Assembly (NCBI RefSeq): GCF_003056335.1
Contig: NZ_PYWA01000004.1
Location: 1-64,000, forward strand
DNA length: 64,000 nucleotides
From: Paracoccus indicus
GTDB taxonomy: Bacteria > Pseudomonadota > Alphaproteobacteria > Rhodobacterales > Rhodobacteraceae
Direction of reading: 5' to 3'
Shown here: one piece after another, positions 18,829 through 28,331 of the stretch
How the letters are laid out: each line of letters begins with the position of its first letter
Position numbering within the stretch: position 1 is the first letter of the stretch
Program-made: the position numbers and the translations under genes
The notes under the pieces: model-generated
What the model saw: only the letters and a program-made list of their open reading frames with translations
Databases searched by the model: none
Told to the model about the DNA's origin: nothing

Positions 18829-19013
18829 CTTTCGCCTTCCCGTGTCGGGAACGGAAGTCGGTGATTGACTGCCTGTCCCGCGGGCGCCCTTCCAAGTCAT
18901 TCTTAATGTAAGCCCAATTGCGCAGCAATTCCTTGAGGTTGCGGCCTTTCCGGGGCTTTTGATTCGCACTGACTGCCGCTAGCATCCGACAAGGATGATT
19001 GGGGCCGGGGTCG

Positions 19014-20018
19014 ATGGTATCAGCACGCAAGAAGAAGCAGCCGAATCTCTTGATCATCGCCCAGGCCGGACGCCTGCAATACGAAGCGATCATCTTTCTT
19101 GCCAGCTTGCGCGCCTCGGCGCCGAAATGGACCGGGCGCATCATCGTCGCCGAACCCCGCCCCGAGGGCGCATGGGCCGGCCACGACACGCTGATGTCCG
19201 AGGAATGCCGACAGACCATCACCGATTTCGGGGCCGAGATCCTGCCATTCACGGCCACCCATTTTGGCGCATCCTATCCCCAGGGGAACAAGATCGAGGC
19301 GTTGCAGATCCTGCCATCCGATCAACCCTTCCTCTTCTTCGACACCGACACGCTGATCACGGGACCGCTGGATCAGGTAAAGTTCGATTTCGCCCGCCCT
19401 TCGGCCTCGATGCGGCGCGAGGGGACATGGCCCCTGCCACCGCTCTATGGCCCGGGCTATGCGGACATCTGGCGGTCGCTCTATGATCGCTTCGGGCTGG
19501 AATTCGACAGCTCGCTGGACCTGTCGCAACCCGAGGAGCATTGGGAACGCTTTCTCTATTTCAACGCGGGCTGGTTCTTCGGCGCCGATCCCGCCGAATT
19601 CGGCAGACGCTATCTGGAATGGGCCTTGGCCTTGCGCGACGATCCCAACGACGAGCTGGCCTGCCAGGCAATGGACCCCTGGCTGGACCAGGTTGTGCTG
19701 CCGCTGGTCATCCACAGCTTCGGCGGCGGGCGTCCCGGCCCCGCCCTCGAGGGGCTGGACGGCAATGTGACGACGCATTACCGCAAGCTTCCCCTGCTTT
19801 ATGCACGCTTCGACGTGAACGCGATCGACGTGCTGGAGGAAGCTGTCGCCGACAAGAAGATCAAGCGCGTGCTGCGGGAATGGGAACCCGCGCGCAAGCT
19901 GGTCTATCAGCAAAAGGGCCGGACCAAGGTCCAGCCCATCTTTGCCGATCGCCCGCAGCCGGTGAAGGAAAAGGTGATTCGCAACCAGCTGAAAAGCCGC
20001 GGCTGGTGGCTGGTCTGA
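19014..20018 (+). CDS. Glycosyltransferase-like protein, DxD type
   Basis: 334 residues with a GT-A-like layout. The N-terminal strand is NLLIIAQAGRLQYEAIIFLASL. A DTD motif at residues 110-112 (LFFDTDTLI), the usual metal/nucleotide-sugar site, is followed by FNAGWFFGADPAEFGRRYLEW and VTTHYRKLP. There is no signal peptide or membrane span. The start is uncertain: an ATG at 19014 after GGGG was preferred over an in-frame TTG 15 nt upstream whose AAGGA lies too close. It stands alone after tRNA-Tyr with no sugar genes nearby. Substrate unknown. Confidence 0.7.
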   Translation: MVSARKKKQPNLLIIAQAGRLQYEAIIFLASLRASAPKWTGRIIVAEPRPEGAWAGHDTLMSEECRQTITDFGAEILPFTATHFGASYPQGNKIEALQILPSDQPFLFFDTDTLITGPLDQVKFDFARPSASMRREGTWPLPPLYGPGYADIWRSLYDRFGLEFDSSLDLSQPEEHWERFLYFNAGWFFGADPAEFGRRYLEWALALRDDPNDELACQAMDPWLDQVVLPLVIHSFGGGRPGPALEGLDGNVTTHYRKLPLLYARFDVNAIDVLEEAVADKKIKRVLREWEPARKLVYQQKGRTKVQPIFADRPQPVKEKVIRNQLKSRGWWLV

Positions 20019-20020
20019 TC

Positions 20021-20043
20021 CTGCCGCCGGGCTGACCCGGCAG
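20021..20043. repeat. REP-like intergenic palindrome, copy 1
   Basis: A CTG(CCG)CCGGG arm faces CCCGGCAG, sited between the convergent glycosyltransferase-like and aldo/keto reductase genes. It shares CTGCCGCCGGGC and GACCCGGC with the palindrome at 52623, also between convergent genes. It may act as a weak terminator for both strands. Confidence 0.4.
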
Positions 20044-20051
20044 CGGATTGT

Positions 20052-21101
20052 TTACTCGCCCGCGCCCTCGGACGACCGGGCCCAGATGTTGACATCGCCC
20101 TTGGCCGACAGCTCGTCGATGCGCGCGATCTCGGCGTCCGAAAAGCCGGTATTGCCAAGCGCGCCCACGCAATCGCGCACCTGTTCCGGCCGCGACGCGC
20201 CTATCAGCGCGCTGGTCACACGTCCGCCCCGCAGCACCCAGGCCACGGCCATCTGCGCCAGCGACTGACCGCGTGCCTGCGCGATGTCGTTCAAGCCGTT
20301 CAGGCGGGTGATCATGTCGTCGCTCAGCCAGTCAGGCGACAGGGACTTACCCTGGGCGGCGCGGCTGCCCTCGGGGATGCCCTTCAGGTATTTCCCCGTC
20401 AACATCCCTTGCGCCAGGGGCGTGAAGACGATGCTGCCGATGCCGTGATCGTCCAGCGTATCCAGCAGCCCGTCGTTTTCGACCCATCGGTTCAGCATGT
20501 TGTAGCTGGGCTGGTGGATCACGCAGGGGGTGCCCAGATCCTTCAGGATTGCGGCGGCTTCTTGGGTGCGGGCGCTGTTATAGCTGCTGATGCCGACATA
20601 GAGCGCCCTGCCCGACCGCACGATGTGATCCAGCGCGCCCATGGTTTCCTCCAGCGGCGTGTCGGGATCGAAGCGGTGGGAATAGAAGATGTCGACGTAA
20701 TCCAGCCCCATCCGCTTCAGGGATTGGTCGCAGCTGGCGATCAGCGACTTGCGGCTGCCCCATTCGCCATAGGGGCCGGGCCACATGTCGTATCCCGCCT
20801 TGCTGCTGATGATCAGCTGGTCCCGGTGTCCCGCGAAATCATTGCGCAGGATCTCTCCGAGGGCCTCCTCGGCGCTGCCCGGCGGAGGACCATAGTTGTT
20901 GGCCAGGTCGAAATGGGTGATGCCCAGATCGAAGGCCGTGCGGCAGATGTCGCGCTTGGTCTGATGGGGCGTGTCATGGCCGAAATTATGCCACAGCCCC
21001 AGGCTGATCGCGGGCAGCTTCAGCCCGGAGCGACCGCAGCGGCGATACTCCATCGCCGCGTAACGATCACCCGCAGGCTGGTAACGGTGTTCTTCAACCA
21101 T
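20052..21101 (-). CDS. gpr: Aldo/keto reductase, L-glyceraldehyde 3-phosphate reductase (YghZ) type
   Basis: 349-residue AKR closely resembling E. coli YghZ/Gpr. The shared segments are SLGLWHNFGHDT, THFDLANNYGPPPGSAEE and KAGYDMWPGPYGEWGSRK. The catalytic set is D-Y-K-H: D and Y in FDLANNYG, K in SSKAGYD and H in FYSHRFDP. The last third binds NADPH (TSALIGASRPEQV). YghZ detoxifies L-glyceraldehyde 3-phosphate and methylglyoxal. Its ATG overlaps the ileS stop by 8 nt, with GGAGG inside ileS, so it is translationally coupled to ileS. Confidence 0.88.
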   Translation of the reverse strand: MVEEHRYQPAGDRYAAMEYRRCGRSGLKLPAISLGLWHNFGHDTPHQTKRDICRTAFDLGITHFDLANNYGPPPGSAEEALGEILRNDFAGHRDQLIISSKAGYDMWPGPYGEWGSRKSLIASCDQSLKRMGLDYVDIFYSHRFDPDTPLEETMGALDHIVRSGRALYVGISSYNSARTQEAAAILKDLGTPCVIHQPSYNMLNRWVENDGLLDTLDDHGIGSIVFTPLAQGMLTGKYLKGIPEGSRAAQGKSLSPDWLSDDMITRLNGLNDIAQARGQSLAQMAVAWVLRGGRVTSALIGASRPEQVRDCVGALGNTGFSDAEIARIDELSAKGDVNIWARSSEGAGE

Positions 21102-24018
21102 CGGACAGGACCTCCTCGCATCGGGCACAAACGCCCGGATGCGAATGCTTGCCCACATCCGGAAGGATTTTCCAGCACCGTTGGCACTTTTCGCCCTCGG
21201 CGGTTTCGAAGACGACACCGATGCCCGGCACCTCGGACAGGCGGAAGGCCTCGGACGGGACCGGATCGCTGGTCAGCGACAGGCCCGAGGTGATGCAGAT
21301 GTCCGCGAAGGCCACCGATTGCAGCGCAGCCAGCGTGTCCGCATCCTCGACATGGACGATGGGGGCGGCTTCAAGGCTGGCGCCGATGGTTTTGTCGGAC
21401 CGCTTGACCTCCAATGCGGCGGTGACGACGCGGCGGGCGCGGCGGACCTTGTCCCATTTGGCGGCCAAGGGCTCGTTCAGCCAGTCGGCAGGAGTGACGG
21501 CGAAATCATGCAGGTGGATGCTGTCGTCTTCGGACGGGAAGCGCGACAGCCAGACGTCCTCCATCGTGAAGGGCAGGATCGGGGCCAGCCAGGTCACCAA
21601 GCGGTGATACAGCAGGTCCAAAACCGTCCGCGTCGCACGACGGCGCGGGCTGTCGGCTGCGTCGCAATACAGCGCATCCTTGCGGATGTCGAAATAGAAG
21701 GCCGACATTTCCAGCGTGCAGAACTGGAACAGGGTCTGGAAGACACCTTGGAAGTCGAACCGGTCATAGCCGCTGCGGACCTGATGATCCAGCTGCGCCA
21801 GACGGTGCAGGACCCACTGCTCCAGCTCGGGCATCTGCGCGGGTTCGACCCGTTCGGATTCGTCGAATTCCGACAGCGCCCCCAAGAGGAAGCGCAGCGT
21901 GTTGCGAAGGCGGCGATAGCTGTCGGCGGTGCCCTTCAGGATCTCCGGCCCGATCCGCTGGTCGGCGGTGTAGTCGGCCTGCGCCACCCAAAGACGCAGG
22001 ATGTCGGCGCCGTATTGTTCGATCACCTTGGCGGGGACGATGGTGTTGCCAAGCGATTTGGACATCTTCATGCCCTTTTCGTCCAACGTGAAACCATGCG
22101 TCACCACATTGCGATAGGGCGCACGGCCCTTCGTGGCCGATGCCTGCAACAGGGACGACTGGAACCAGCCGCGATGCTGGTCGGTGCCCTCCATATAGAC
22201 ATCCGCAATGCCATCCGGCACGCCATCCTGGCGGTCGCGCAGCACGAAGGCATGGGTCGAGCCGCTGTCGAACCACACGTCCAGCACATCCATGACCTGA
22301 TCGTAATCGTCGGGGTCGGCGATGCCTTCCAGCATCTGCGCCTTGAAGCCGTCGCGGTACCAGACATCGGCACCCTCGGCCTCGAAGGCGGCGATGATGC
22401 GGTCGTTCAGGCGGGCGTCGCGCAGCAGGAAGTCCTCGGCCGTCGGCTGGACGCCCTTCTTGACGAAGCAGGTCAGCGGCACGCCCCAGGCACGCTGGCG
22501 CGACAGCACCCAATCCGGGCGGTTCGAGACCATGGAATGGATGCGGTTGCGCCCCGACTGCGGCCACCACTTCACCAGCTTGTCGATGCTGGTCAGGGCG
22601 CGGGCGCGAATGCTGTCGCCATGCTGGCCCATACCGTCTTCCAGCGGCTTGTCGATGGCGGCGAACCACTGCGCGGTGTTGCGATAGATCAGCGGCGCCT
22701 TGGACCGCCAGCTGTGGGGATAGCTGTGCTTGATCTTGCCCTTGGCCAGCAGCGCGCCGGCCCAGGCCAGCTGCTTGATGACGCTGACATTGGCGGGACC
22801 ATCTTTGCCGTCCGGCGCGATGATCGCCTGCCCGCCGAAGATCGGCAGGTCCTTGCGATAGCTGCCGTCAGGTTCGACGTTGTAGGTCATCTTGAGCCCA
22901 GGCAGTCGATCCTTGAACTTCAAGTACAGCTGATAATCGTCATCGCCATGGCTGGGCGCGGTATGGACAAAGCCCGTCCCCGCATCATCGGTCACATGAT
23001 CGCCCGGCAGCAGCGGAACGTCATAGTCCCATTCACCCTGCCCGCCTTCGACACCGCGGAAGGGATGCGCCAGCATGACGCCCTCCAGTTCGGCGGCGGG
23101 AACATCGGACACGCGGGTCCAGTCCTGAACCTTGGCCGAGGCCATCACGCCTTCGGCCAGCGCGTCGGCCAGAACCAGCAGTTCACCGGTGGTGGTGGTG
23201 GCGTTTTCCGCAACCTCACCGACCTTATACAGGCCATAGGCGATGTCGGGGTTGAAGGCGACGGCGCGGTTTTGCGGGATGGTCCAAGGGGTCGTGGTCC
23301 AGATCACCACCGAGGCACCCTGCAGTGCATCGCCGACCGGCTTGAACCGCACCCAGATGGTGTGGCTGGTGTGGTCGTGGTATTCGACCTCGGCCTCGGC
23401 CAGGGCGGTTTTTTCGACCGGCGACCACATCACGGGCTTGGAGCCTTGATACAGGCTGCCGTTCATCAGCAGCTTCATGAATTCGCCGGCGATCACAGCC
23501 TCGGCGTGGTAATCCATGGTCAGATAGGGGTCGTCCCATTTGCCGGTGATGCCAAGGCGCTTGAATTCGTCGCGCTGGATGGACACCCAGTCATCGGCAA
23601 AGCGGCGGCATTCCTGACGGAATTCGACCACATCGACGGCGTCTTTATCACGACCCTCGTTGCGGTATTTCTCCTCGATCTTCCATTCGATGGGCAGACC
23701 GTGGCAATCCCAGCCCGGCACATAGCGGGCATCGCGGCCCATCATCTGGTGACTGCGCACGATGATGTCCTTGATGGTCTTGTTCAGCGCGTGGCCGATA
23801 TGCAGGTGGCCGTTGGCATAGGGGGGGCCGTCATGCAGCACGAAGGGCGCACGACCTTCCGCGCGTTCGCGCAGCCGGTCATAGATCCCGATGCGGGCCC
23901 AACGGGCCAGCCATTCGGGCTCTCGCTGCGGCAGACCGGCCCGCATGGGGAAATCGGTCTGGGGCAGGAAGACGGTGTCGCGGTAATCGGGGGTATCGGC
24001 GCTGTTTTCGGCGGCCAT
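21094..24018 (-). CDS. ileS: Isoleucyl-tRNA synthetase
   Basis: 974-residue class I synthetase. HIGH is at residues 73-76 (GHLHIGHALNK), the editing CP1 insert follows, and KMSKS is at 651-655. The C-terminal zinc finger CQRC...CARC is in the last 30 residues. It is of the bacterial (mupirocin-sensitive lineage) type by length and zinc tail. The leader contains a strong hairpin about 40 nt before the start codon. Confidence 0.97.
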   Translation of the reverse strand: MAAENSADTPDYRDTVFLPQTDFPMRAGLPQREPEWLARWARIGIYDRLRERAEGRAPFVLHDGPPYANGHLHIGHALNKTIKDIIVRSHQMMGRDARYVPGWDCHGLPIEWKIEEKYRNEGRDKDAVDVVEFRQECRRFADDWVSIQRDEFKRLGITGKWDDPYLTMDYHAEAVIAGEFMKLLMNGSLYQGSKPVMWSPVEKTALAEAEVEYHDHTSHTIWVRFKPVGDALQGASVVIWTTTPWTIPQNRAVAFNPDIAYGLYKVGEVAENATTTTGELLVLADALAEGVMASAKVQDWTRVSDVPAAELEGVMLAHPFRGVEGGQGEWDYDVPLLPGDHVTDDAGTGFVHTAPSHGDDDYQLYLKFKDRLPGLKMTYNVEPDGSYRKDLPIFGGQAIIAPDGKDGPANVSVIKQLAWAGALLAKGKIKHSYPHSWRSKAPLIYRNTAQWFAAIDKPLEDGMGQHGDSIRARALTSIDKLVKWWPQSGRNRIHSMVSNRPDWVLSRQRAWGVPLTCFVKKGVQPTAEDFLLRDARLNDRIIAAFEAEGADVWYRDGFKAQMLEGIADPDDYDQVMDVLDVWFDSGSTHAFVLRDRQDGVPDGIADVYMEGTDQHRGWFQSSLLQASATKGRAPYRNVVTHGFTLDEKGMKMSKSLGNTIVPAKVIEQYGADILRLWVAQADYTADQRIGPEILKGTADSYRRLRNTLRFLLGALSEFDESERVEPAQMPELEQWVLHRLAQLDHQVRSGYDRFDFQGVFQTLFQFCTLEMSAFYFDIRKDALYCDAADSPRRRATRTVLDLLYHRLVTWLAPILPFTMEDVWLSRFPSEDDSIHLHDFAVTPADWLNEPLAAKWDKVRRARRVVTAALEVKRSDKTIGASLEAAPIVHVEDADTLAALQSVAFADICITSGLSLTSDPVPSEAFRLSEVPGIGVVFETAEGEKCQRCWKILPDVGKHSHPGVCARCEEVLSDG

Positions 24019-24055
24019 CGGGGCGTTCCTTTGATAGATGTTCGGACAAGGCTGA

Positions 24056-24085
24056 CCCGGCAGCGTGAAGGGTCACGCCACCGGG
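24056..24085 (-). promoter_or_regulatory. Strong hairpin in the ileS leader
   Basis: 13 consecutive pairs, including two G-T wobbles (24056-24068 with 24073-24085), around a 4-nt loop, 37 nt before the ileS ATG. No T-run follows. It could stabilise the message or control access to ileS. It is not a T-box as far as I can see. Confidence 0.4.
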
Positions 24086-24225
24086 CTGCTAATTCGAGAT
24101 CCGAACGCCGGAAATTCCATGGCACCCTCTATATGAAGCGCGGCAGGGCGCTGCAAGCGGGGAACCTTGGCCGTGGCGGCCGCGACAGCCCTGCGCTAGG
24201 ATGGCCCCACCCGACCGGAGTCCGC

Positions 24226-25053
24226 ATGCAACCCAGCCCCCTGCGTTCCCGCCAGTCACGCCGCGACGCGCAGCTACGCCGTTTCGTGGCGCGCCGCTAT
24301 GGGTTGCGGGGCACCTTGGCGCTGCACCGCCATGCCTTCGGGGCGGACCTGCTGCGCGCGCCGGTGAACGTGATGCTGGCACCCGTGGCGTTGATCCTGC
24401 AGATCGTCGCGGCGCTGCTGAGACGTCTTGGGGCGGGCCGGGCGGGGTCGCGGATCGGCGGGTGGCGGGTCTTCCTGCCCTCGGACATGTCGCGCCATAT
24501 TCACCGCGACCTGACCGCCCTGATCGCGGATCTGCAGGCGCAGGGGCTGGGTCCGGACGCAAGCCCCGCGCAGATCGACCGTGCCCTGCGTGCCCATGTC
24601 GAGACCCGAAATGCCGTGGCCGAGATCACCACATCGCTGATCGTGCTGGCCTCGGGGTTCCTGCTGTTCCAGCGCGCGACACCGGGGCTGATATCGCTGG
24701 CCGGTCCCATGGCGCAGATGCGGGCCGAGGGCGCCGCCCTGCGCGACTTCGCCCTGGGCGAGACCCTGGGCCGTGCCTGGTATTGGGCGTTTCCGGTCGA
24801 GCTGTCGCCGATCTATGTGATCGCCACGGGCGTGGTGCTGGCCCTGATCGGATCGGTGGTGACGACCTTTGCGGGCGTCATCGCCGATCCGGTGCAGAGA
24901 GCGACGGGCATTCACCGCCGTCGCCTGACGCGCCTGATGGCGCGGCTGGACGCGCAAGGCGACAGCGCCGCCCCCGCCCCGGAACACCTGGTGGCGCGGC
25001 TTGGCGATGTCGCCGATACGCTGTCGCTGATCTGGCGTTCCTGGCGCGGATAA
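24226..25053 (+). CDS. Predicted membrane protein, DUF6635-like
   Basis: 275 residues with a basic N-terminus (RRDAQLRRFVARRYGLRG) and hydrophobic stretches at about 45-65, 138-158 and 195-220; the middle (GGWRVFLPSDMSRHIHRDLTALIADL) is cytoplasm-like. It resembles the uncharacterised DUF6635 group of Rhodobacteraceae; I have only moderate confidence in that family name. ACCGGAG precedes the ATG. It diverges from ileS across 207 nt and converges on queF with 9 nt between the stops. Function unknown. Confidence 0.65.
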   Translation: MQPSPLRSRQSRRDAQLRRFVARRYGLRGTLALHRHAFGADLLRAPVNVMLAPVALILQIVAALLRRLGAGRAGSRIGGWRVFLPSDMSRHIHRDLTALIADLQAQGLGPDASPAQIDRALRAHVETRNAVAEITTSLIVLASGFLLFQRATPGLISLAGPMAQMRAEGAALRDFALGETLGRAWYWAFPVELSPIYVIATGVVLALIGSVVTTFAGVIADPVQRATGIHRRRLTRLMARLDAQGDSAAPAPEHLVARLGDVADTLSLIWRSWRG

Positions 25054-25062
25054 GGCGTGGGG

Positions 25063-25524
25063 TCAGCCCCGTCCGCGATAGGTCGGCACGCCCTGATCGG
25101 GCAGCCACAGGCCCTGCGGCGCGGCACCGGTCTGCCAGAAGACGTCGATCGGCATGCCGCCGCGCGGATACCAGTATCCGCCAATGCGCAGCCATTGCGG
25201 GTCAAGCAGCTCGGCGATGCGCTTGCCGATGCCGACGGTGCAATCCTCGTGGAAGGCGCCGTGGTTGCGGAAGCTGCCTAGGAACAGCTTCAGCGACTTC
25301 GATTCGACCAGCCAGTCGCCCGGCACGTAATCGATGACCAGATGCGCGAAATCGGGCTGGCCGGTGATTGGGCAGAGGCTGGTGAACTCGGGCTGGGTGA
25401 AGCGCACCGCGTAGAGCGTGCCGGGCTGCGGGTTCGGGACCCGTTCCAGAACGGCCTCTTCGGGGCTTTGGGGTTGGGTGGTATTGGCGCCAAGCTGGGT
25501 CAGCGCGTCGGTGTAATGGCTCAT
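25063..25524 (-). CDS. queF: NADPH-dependent 7-cyano-7-deazaguanine reductase
   Basis: 153-residue unimodular QueF that reduces preQ0 to preQ1 in queuosine tRNA synthesis. The nucleophilic Cys is in the [13 protein letters not shown] segment. The QueF signature [23 protein letters not shown] binds NADPH and substrate. AGGAG precedes the ATG by 8 nt. No other queuosine gene is in the window. Confidence 0.93.
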   Translation of the reverse strand: MSHYTDALTQLGANTTQPQSPEEAVLERVPNPQPGTLYAVRFTQPEFTSLCPITGQPDFAHLVIDYVPGDWLVESKSLKLFLGSFRNHGAFHEDCTVGIGKRIAELLDPQWLRIGGYWYPRGGMPIDVFWQTGAAPQGLWLPDQGVPTYRGRG

Positions 25525-25606
25525 GTCGATGGCTCCTGTTTTGACCGGGTGGGCTGCGACCGGAGCGGACCCGATACCAGCCCCGCCGCCCGCCGCCAAG
25601 AGGGTC

Positions 25607-26245
25607 CTAGCCGCGCATCCGCGGGGGACGCGGCTTATAGACCGGCAACTGCCAGCCCCGATGCAGGCTGCCCGCCCGCAGCACCCAGACCACCACGGAA
25701 CAGGCCACAAGCGCCTGTCCCTGCGGAAGCCCCGCCCACATCAGCACGACCGCCGTCACCGCGCCGCCGAAAGCCGCCGTCAGATACAGCTGGCCCTGCT
25801 TCAAGACCAAGGGAACCTCGTTGCCGACGACATCGCGCATCAGCCCGCCGAAGGTGCCCGTGACGACGCCCATGATGGTGATGATGACGGGGCCAAAGCC
25901 GCCCTCGATCGCGACGCCGACGCCTGCGGCCACCGCCACGGCCAGCGCGACGCTGTCCAGCCAGATCAGCCATTTATAGCGGCTTTCGAACAGATGCGCC
26001 GTCCAGAAGACGACCAGCGCCGCCGCCGCCGCGATCACCACATAGGCAGGTTGGGCCACCCAGAAGACCATGTCCCGCCCAAGGATCAGGTCGCGCAGGG
26101 TGCCGCCCCCCACCGCCGTCAGCGCCGCCATGAAGATGAAGCCCACCGGATCAAGCTGCGCCCTGCTGGCCACCAGCGCGCCGGTGATCGCGAAGATCAG
26201 CACGGACCAGTAATCCAGAACCGCGACGAAAGCCTCGGGGGTCAT
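25607..26245 (-). CDS. Trimeric intracellular cation channel (TRIC/UPF0126) family protein
   Basis: 212 residues, about seven membrane spans arranged as two related halves. The paired signatures are [16 protein letters not shown] in the first half and [20 protein letters not shown] in the second. Prokaryotic TRIC homologues are K+-permeable trimers; the physiological role is unclear. The ATG overlaps the rnhA stop (ATGA, 4 nt), so it is coupled to rnhA. Confidence 0.87.
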   Translation of the reverse strand: MTPEAFVAVLDYWSVLIFAITGALVASRAQLDPVGFIFMAALTAVGGGTLRDLILGRDMVFWVAQPAYVVIAAAAALVVFWTAHLFESRYKWLIWLDSVALAVAVAAGVGVAIEGGFGPVIITIMGVVTGTFGGLMRDVVGNEVPLVLKQGQLYLTAAFGGAVTAVVLMWAGLPQGQALVACSVVVWVLRAGSLHRGWQLPVYKPRPPRMRG

Positions 26246-26691
26246 TTGAACGGGGCCATGCCGCCACGGGCCAGTTCGTCGGCGCGTTCGTTTTCGGCGT
26301 GTCCGGCATGGCCCTTGATCCAGCGCCATTCGACCTTGTGGGTCTTCTGCGCATCATCCAGGCGCTGCCACAATTCGACATTCTTGACCGGCTTGCGATC
26401 GGCGGTCTTCCAGCCGTTGCGCTTCCAGCCGTGGATCCACTGGGTGACGCCGTTCTTCACATAGGCGCTGTCGGTGACGATCACGATCTGGCTGGGACGG
26501 GTCAGGGTTTCCAACGCGCTGATGGCGGCCATCAGCTCCATCCGGTTGTTGGTGGTGGCGGCCTCGCCCCCCGAGAGTTCACGTTCCTTGACCACTGTTT
26601 CGCCATCCATGGCGCGCATCAGCACGCCCCAGCCACCGGGGCCGGGATTGCCGCTGCAAGCACCGTCGGTCCATGCGAACAGGTCAGGCAT
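26242..26691 (-). CDS. rnhA: Ribonuclease HI
   Basis: 149 residues. The DEDD catalytic acids are D9 ([14 protein letters not shown]), E52 (NNRMELMA), D74 (VTDSAYV) and D138 (ENERADELA), with H128 on the flexible loop. It removes RNA from RNA-DNA hybrids. Its ATG overlaps the glutathione-transferase-like stop by 8 nt and its own stop overlaps the next gene by 4 nt, making a tight three-gene unit. Confidence 0.95.
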   Translation of the reverse strand: MPDLFAWTDGACSGNPGPGGWGVLMRAMDGETVVKERELSGGEAATTNNRMELMAAISALETLTRPSQIVIVTDSAYVKNGVTQWIHGWKRNGWKTADRKPVKNVELWQRLDDAQKTHKVEWRWIKGHAGHAENERADELARGGMAPFK

Positions 26692-27283
26692 CAAGCACCC
26701 CCGGAAGGGCCGCGATCCGGTCCAGCCAGCGACCCACCCCGGGGAAGCGTTCCATGTCGAAACCGCCCCGCGATCCGGCGGTGCAGGTGTACCCATAGAG
26801 GCAGATGTCGGCCAGGCTGACCATCTGGCCCGCCAGCCAGTCGTGATGGGCCAAGCGGTCCTCCATCACCTGCAGCAGGGCATGACCGCTATCCAGCAGC
26901 TCGGCCAGACGTTCGGGCGTGGCATCTGCGGCGCGATGGGGATAGCTGACCAGCGCCTGACGCACGGCGATGACGGGTTCGTGGCTGTATTGTTCCCAGA
27001 ACATCCAGCCCAGCATCTGCGCGCGGGTCACGGCATCGGCGGGGACGAAGGCGCTGCCCTCGCCCAGATACCACAGGATGGCGTTCGATTCGGCCAGCAC
27101 CTGTCCGTCGTCCAGCGCCAAGGCGGGAACCTTACCATAGGGCAGCACCCCATCCGCCTTGGCCTGCGCCAGCGCGTTAGACCCATAGTCGCAATCGATG
27201 ATCTGTGCTTTTGCACCGGTCAATGCCAGCAGGATGCGGACCTTCAGGCTGTTGCCCGAAGAGGGCATGGAATAAAGCTGCAT
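26684..27283 (-). CDS. Glutathione S-transferase family protein
   Basis: 199 residues. A thioredoxin-fold N-terminal half begins [21 protein letters not shown], with a candidate active Ser/Tyr near residues 5-12, the cis-Pro in GKVPALAL and the [12 protein letters not shown] glutathione-binding segment. The helical C-terminal half ends in [12 protein letters not shown]. The specific substrate cannot be told. It lies 28 nt downstream of ispH. Confidence 0.85.
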   Translation of the reverse strand: MQLYSMPSSGNSLKVRILLALTGAKAQIIDCDYGSNALAQAKADGVLPYGKVPALALDDGQVLAESNAILWYLGEGSAFVPADAVTRAQMLGWMFWEQYSHEPVIAVRQALVSYPHRAADATPERLAELLDSGHALLQVMEDRLAHHDWLAGQMVSLADICLYGYTCTAGSRGGFDMERFPGVGRWLDRIAALPGVLDA

Positions 27284-27311
27284 CTGATCCTCGTGTTGCC
27301 CTTGGGGCGCG

Positions 27312-28328
27312 TCAGGCGGGTTCGCGCAAGACGCGCGGCACCTTGAATTCCACGTTCTCGACGGCGGTCTCGACCACTTCCAGCGTCACGTCGAAGCGGG
27401 CGCGGAAGGCATCGACGACCTCGTTCACCAGAACCTCGGGGGCGCTGGCACCGGCGGTGACGCCGACAGCGCGCGATCCTTCGATGGCACGCCAGTCGAT
27501 CTGATCGGCCCGCATCACCAGCTGGGAATAGGCGCAACCCTCGGCGCGCCCGACCTCGACCAGCCGCTTGGAGTTGCTGGAGTTTTCCGCCCCGATCACC
27601 AGCAGCGCGTCGATCCTGGGCGCGACCGCCTTGACCGCCGCCTGGCGGTTGGTGGTGGCATAGCAGATGTCTTCCTTGGCCGGACCCACGATGGCGGGGA
27701 AGCGCGCCTTCAGCGCTGCCACGATGCCCGCGGTATCATCGACCGAGAGCGTGGTCTGGGTGATGAAGGCCAAGCTTTCGGGATCGCGCGGCGCGATGGT
27801 GGCGACATCGGCCTCGGTCTCGACCAGGATCACCTCGCCCTCGGGCAGCTGGCCCATGGTGCCCAGCACCTCGGGGTGACCGGCATGGCCGATCATCACC
27901 ATCTGCAGGCCATTGGCGTGATGGCGTTCAGCCTCGACGTGGACCTTGCTGACCAGCGGGCAGGTCGCATCGACATAGACCATCTGGCGGCGCTGCGCCT
28001 CGGCCGGGACAGATTTCGGCACGCCATGGGCCGAGAAGATCACGGGCCGGTCGGTCGGACAGTCGTCCAGCTCCTCGACGAAGACGGCGCCCTTGGCCTT
28101 TAGCGAATCGACGACGAACTTGTTGTGCACGATCTCGTGCCGGACAAAGACCGGGGCGCCCCATTTCTGCAGCGCCATTTCGACGATCTTGATGGCACGG
28201 TCCACGCCCGCGCAGAAACCGCGCGGCGCAGCCAGATAGAGGGTCAACGGGGGCTTTTGATGTTCCATGCCCATCAGGTAACGCGCGGCAGGCGCTTCGT
28301 CCAGCACCCGCGCGGTCACATCTGCCAT
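27312..28328 (-). CDS. ispH: 4-hydroxy-3-methylbut-2-enyl diphosphate reductase
   Basis: Fe-S enzyme of the last step of the MEP isoprenoid pathway, making IPP and DMAPP. The three cluster cysteines are in [23 protein letters not shown] and [13 protein letters not shown]. The 338-residue reading starts 3 nt after the cobQ stop. Family homology begins near [10 protein letters not shown], so an ATG at 28268 (318 residues) is an equally possible start. Neither has a strong Shine-Dalgarno, and coupling to cobQ favours the longer form. Confidence 0.93.
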   Translation of the reverse strand: MADVTARVLDEAPAARYLMGMEHQKPPLTLYLAAPRGFCAGVDRAIKIVEMALQKWGAPVFVRHEIVHNKFVVDSLKAKGAVFVEELDDCPTDRPVIFSAHGVPKSVPAEAQRRQMVYVDATCPLVSKVHVEAERHHANGLQMVMIGHAGHPEVLGTMGQLPEGEVILVETEADVATIAPRDPESLAFITQTTLSVDDTAGIVAALKARFPAIVGPAKEDICYATTNRQAAVKAVAPRIDALLVIGAENSSNSKRLVEVGRAEGCAYSQLVMRADQIDWRAIEGSRAVGVTAGASAPEVLVNEVVDAFRARFDVTLEVVETAVENVEFKVPRVLREPA

Positions 28329-28331
28329 GCG

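Noticed and set aside
18623..19258. Long N-terminal extension of rlmB
   Set aside because: It reads tRNA-Tyr in reverse (DPGIEPG-like translation) and lacks homology; the ATG after AAGGA is the proper start.
21139..24225. Plus-strand extension reading through ileS into the DUF6635-like gene
   Set aside because: It is antisense to ileS; only the part from the ATG at 24226, preceded by CGGAG, looks like a real protein.
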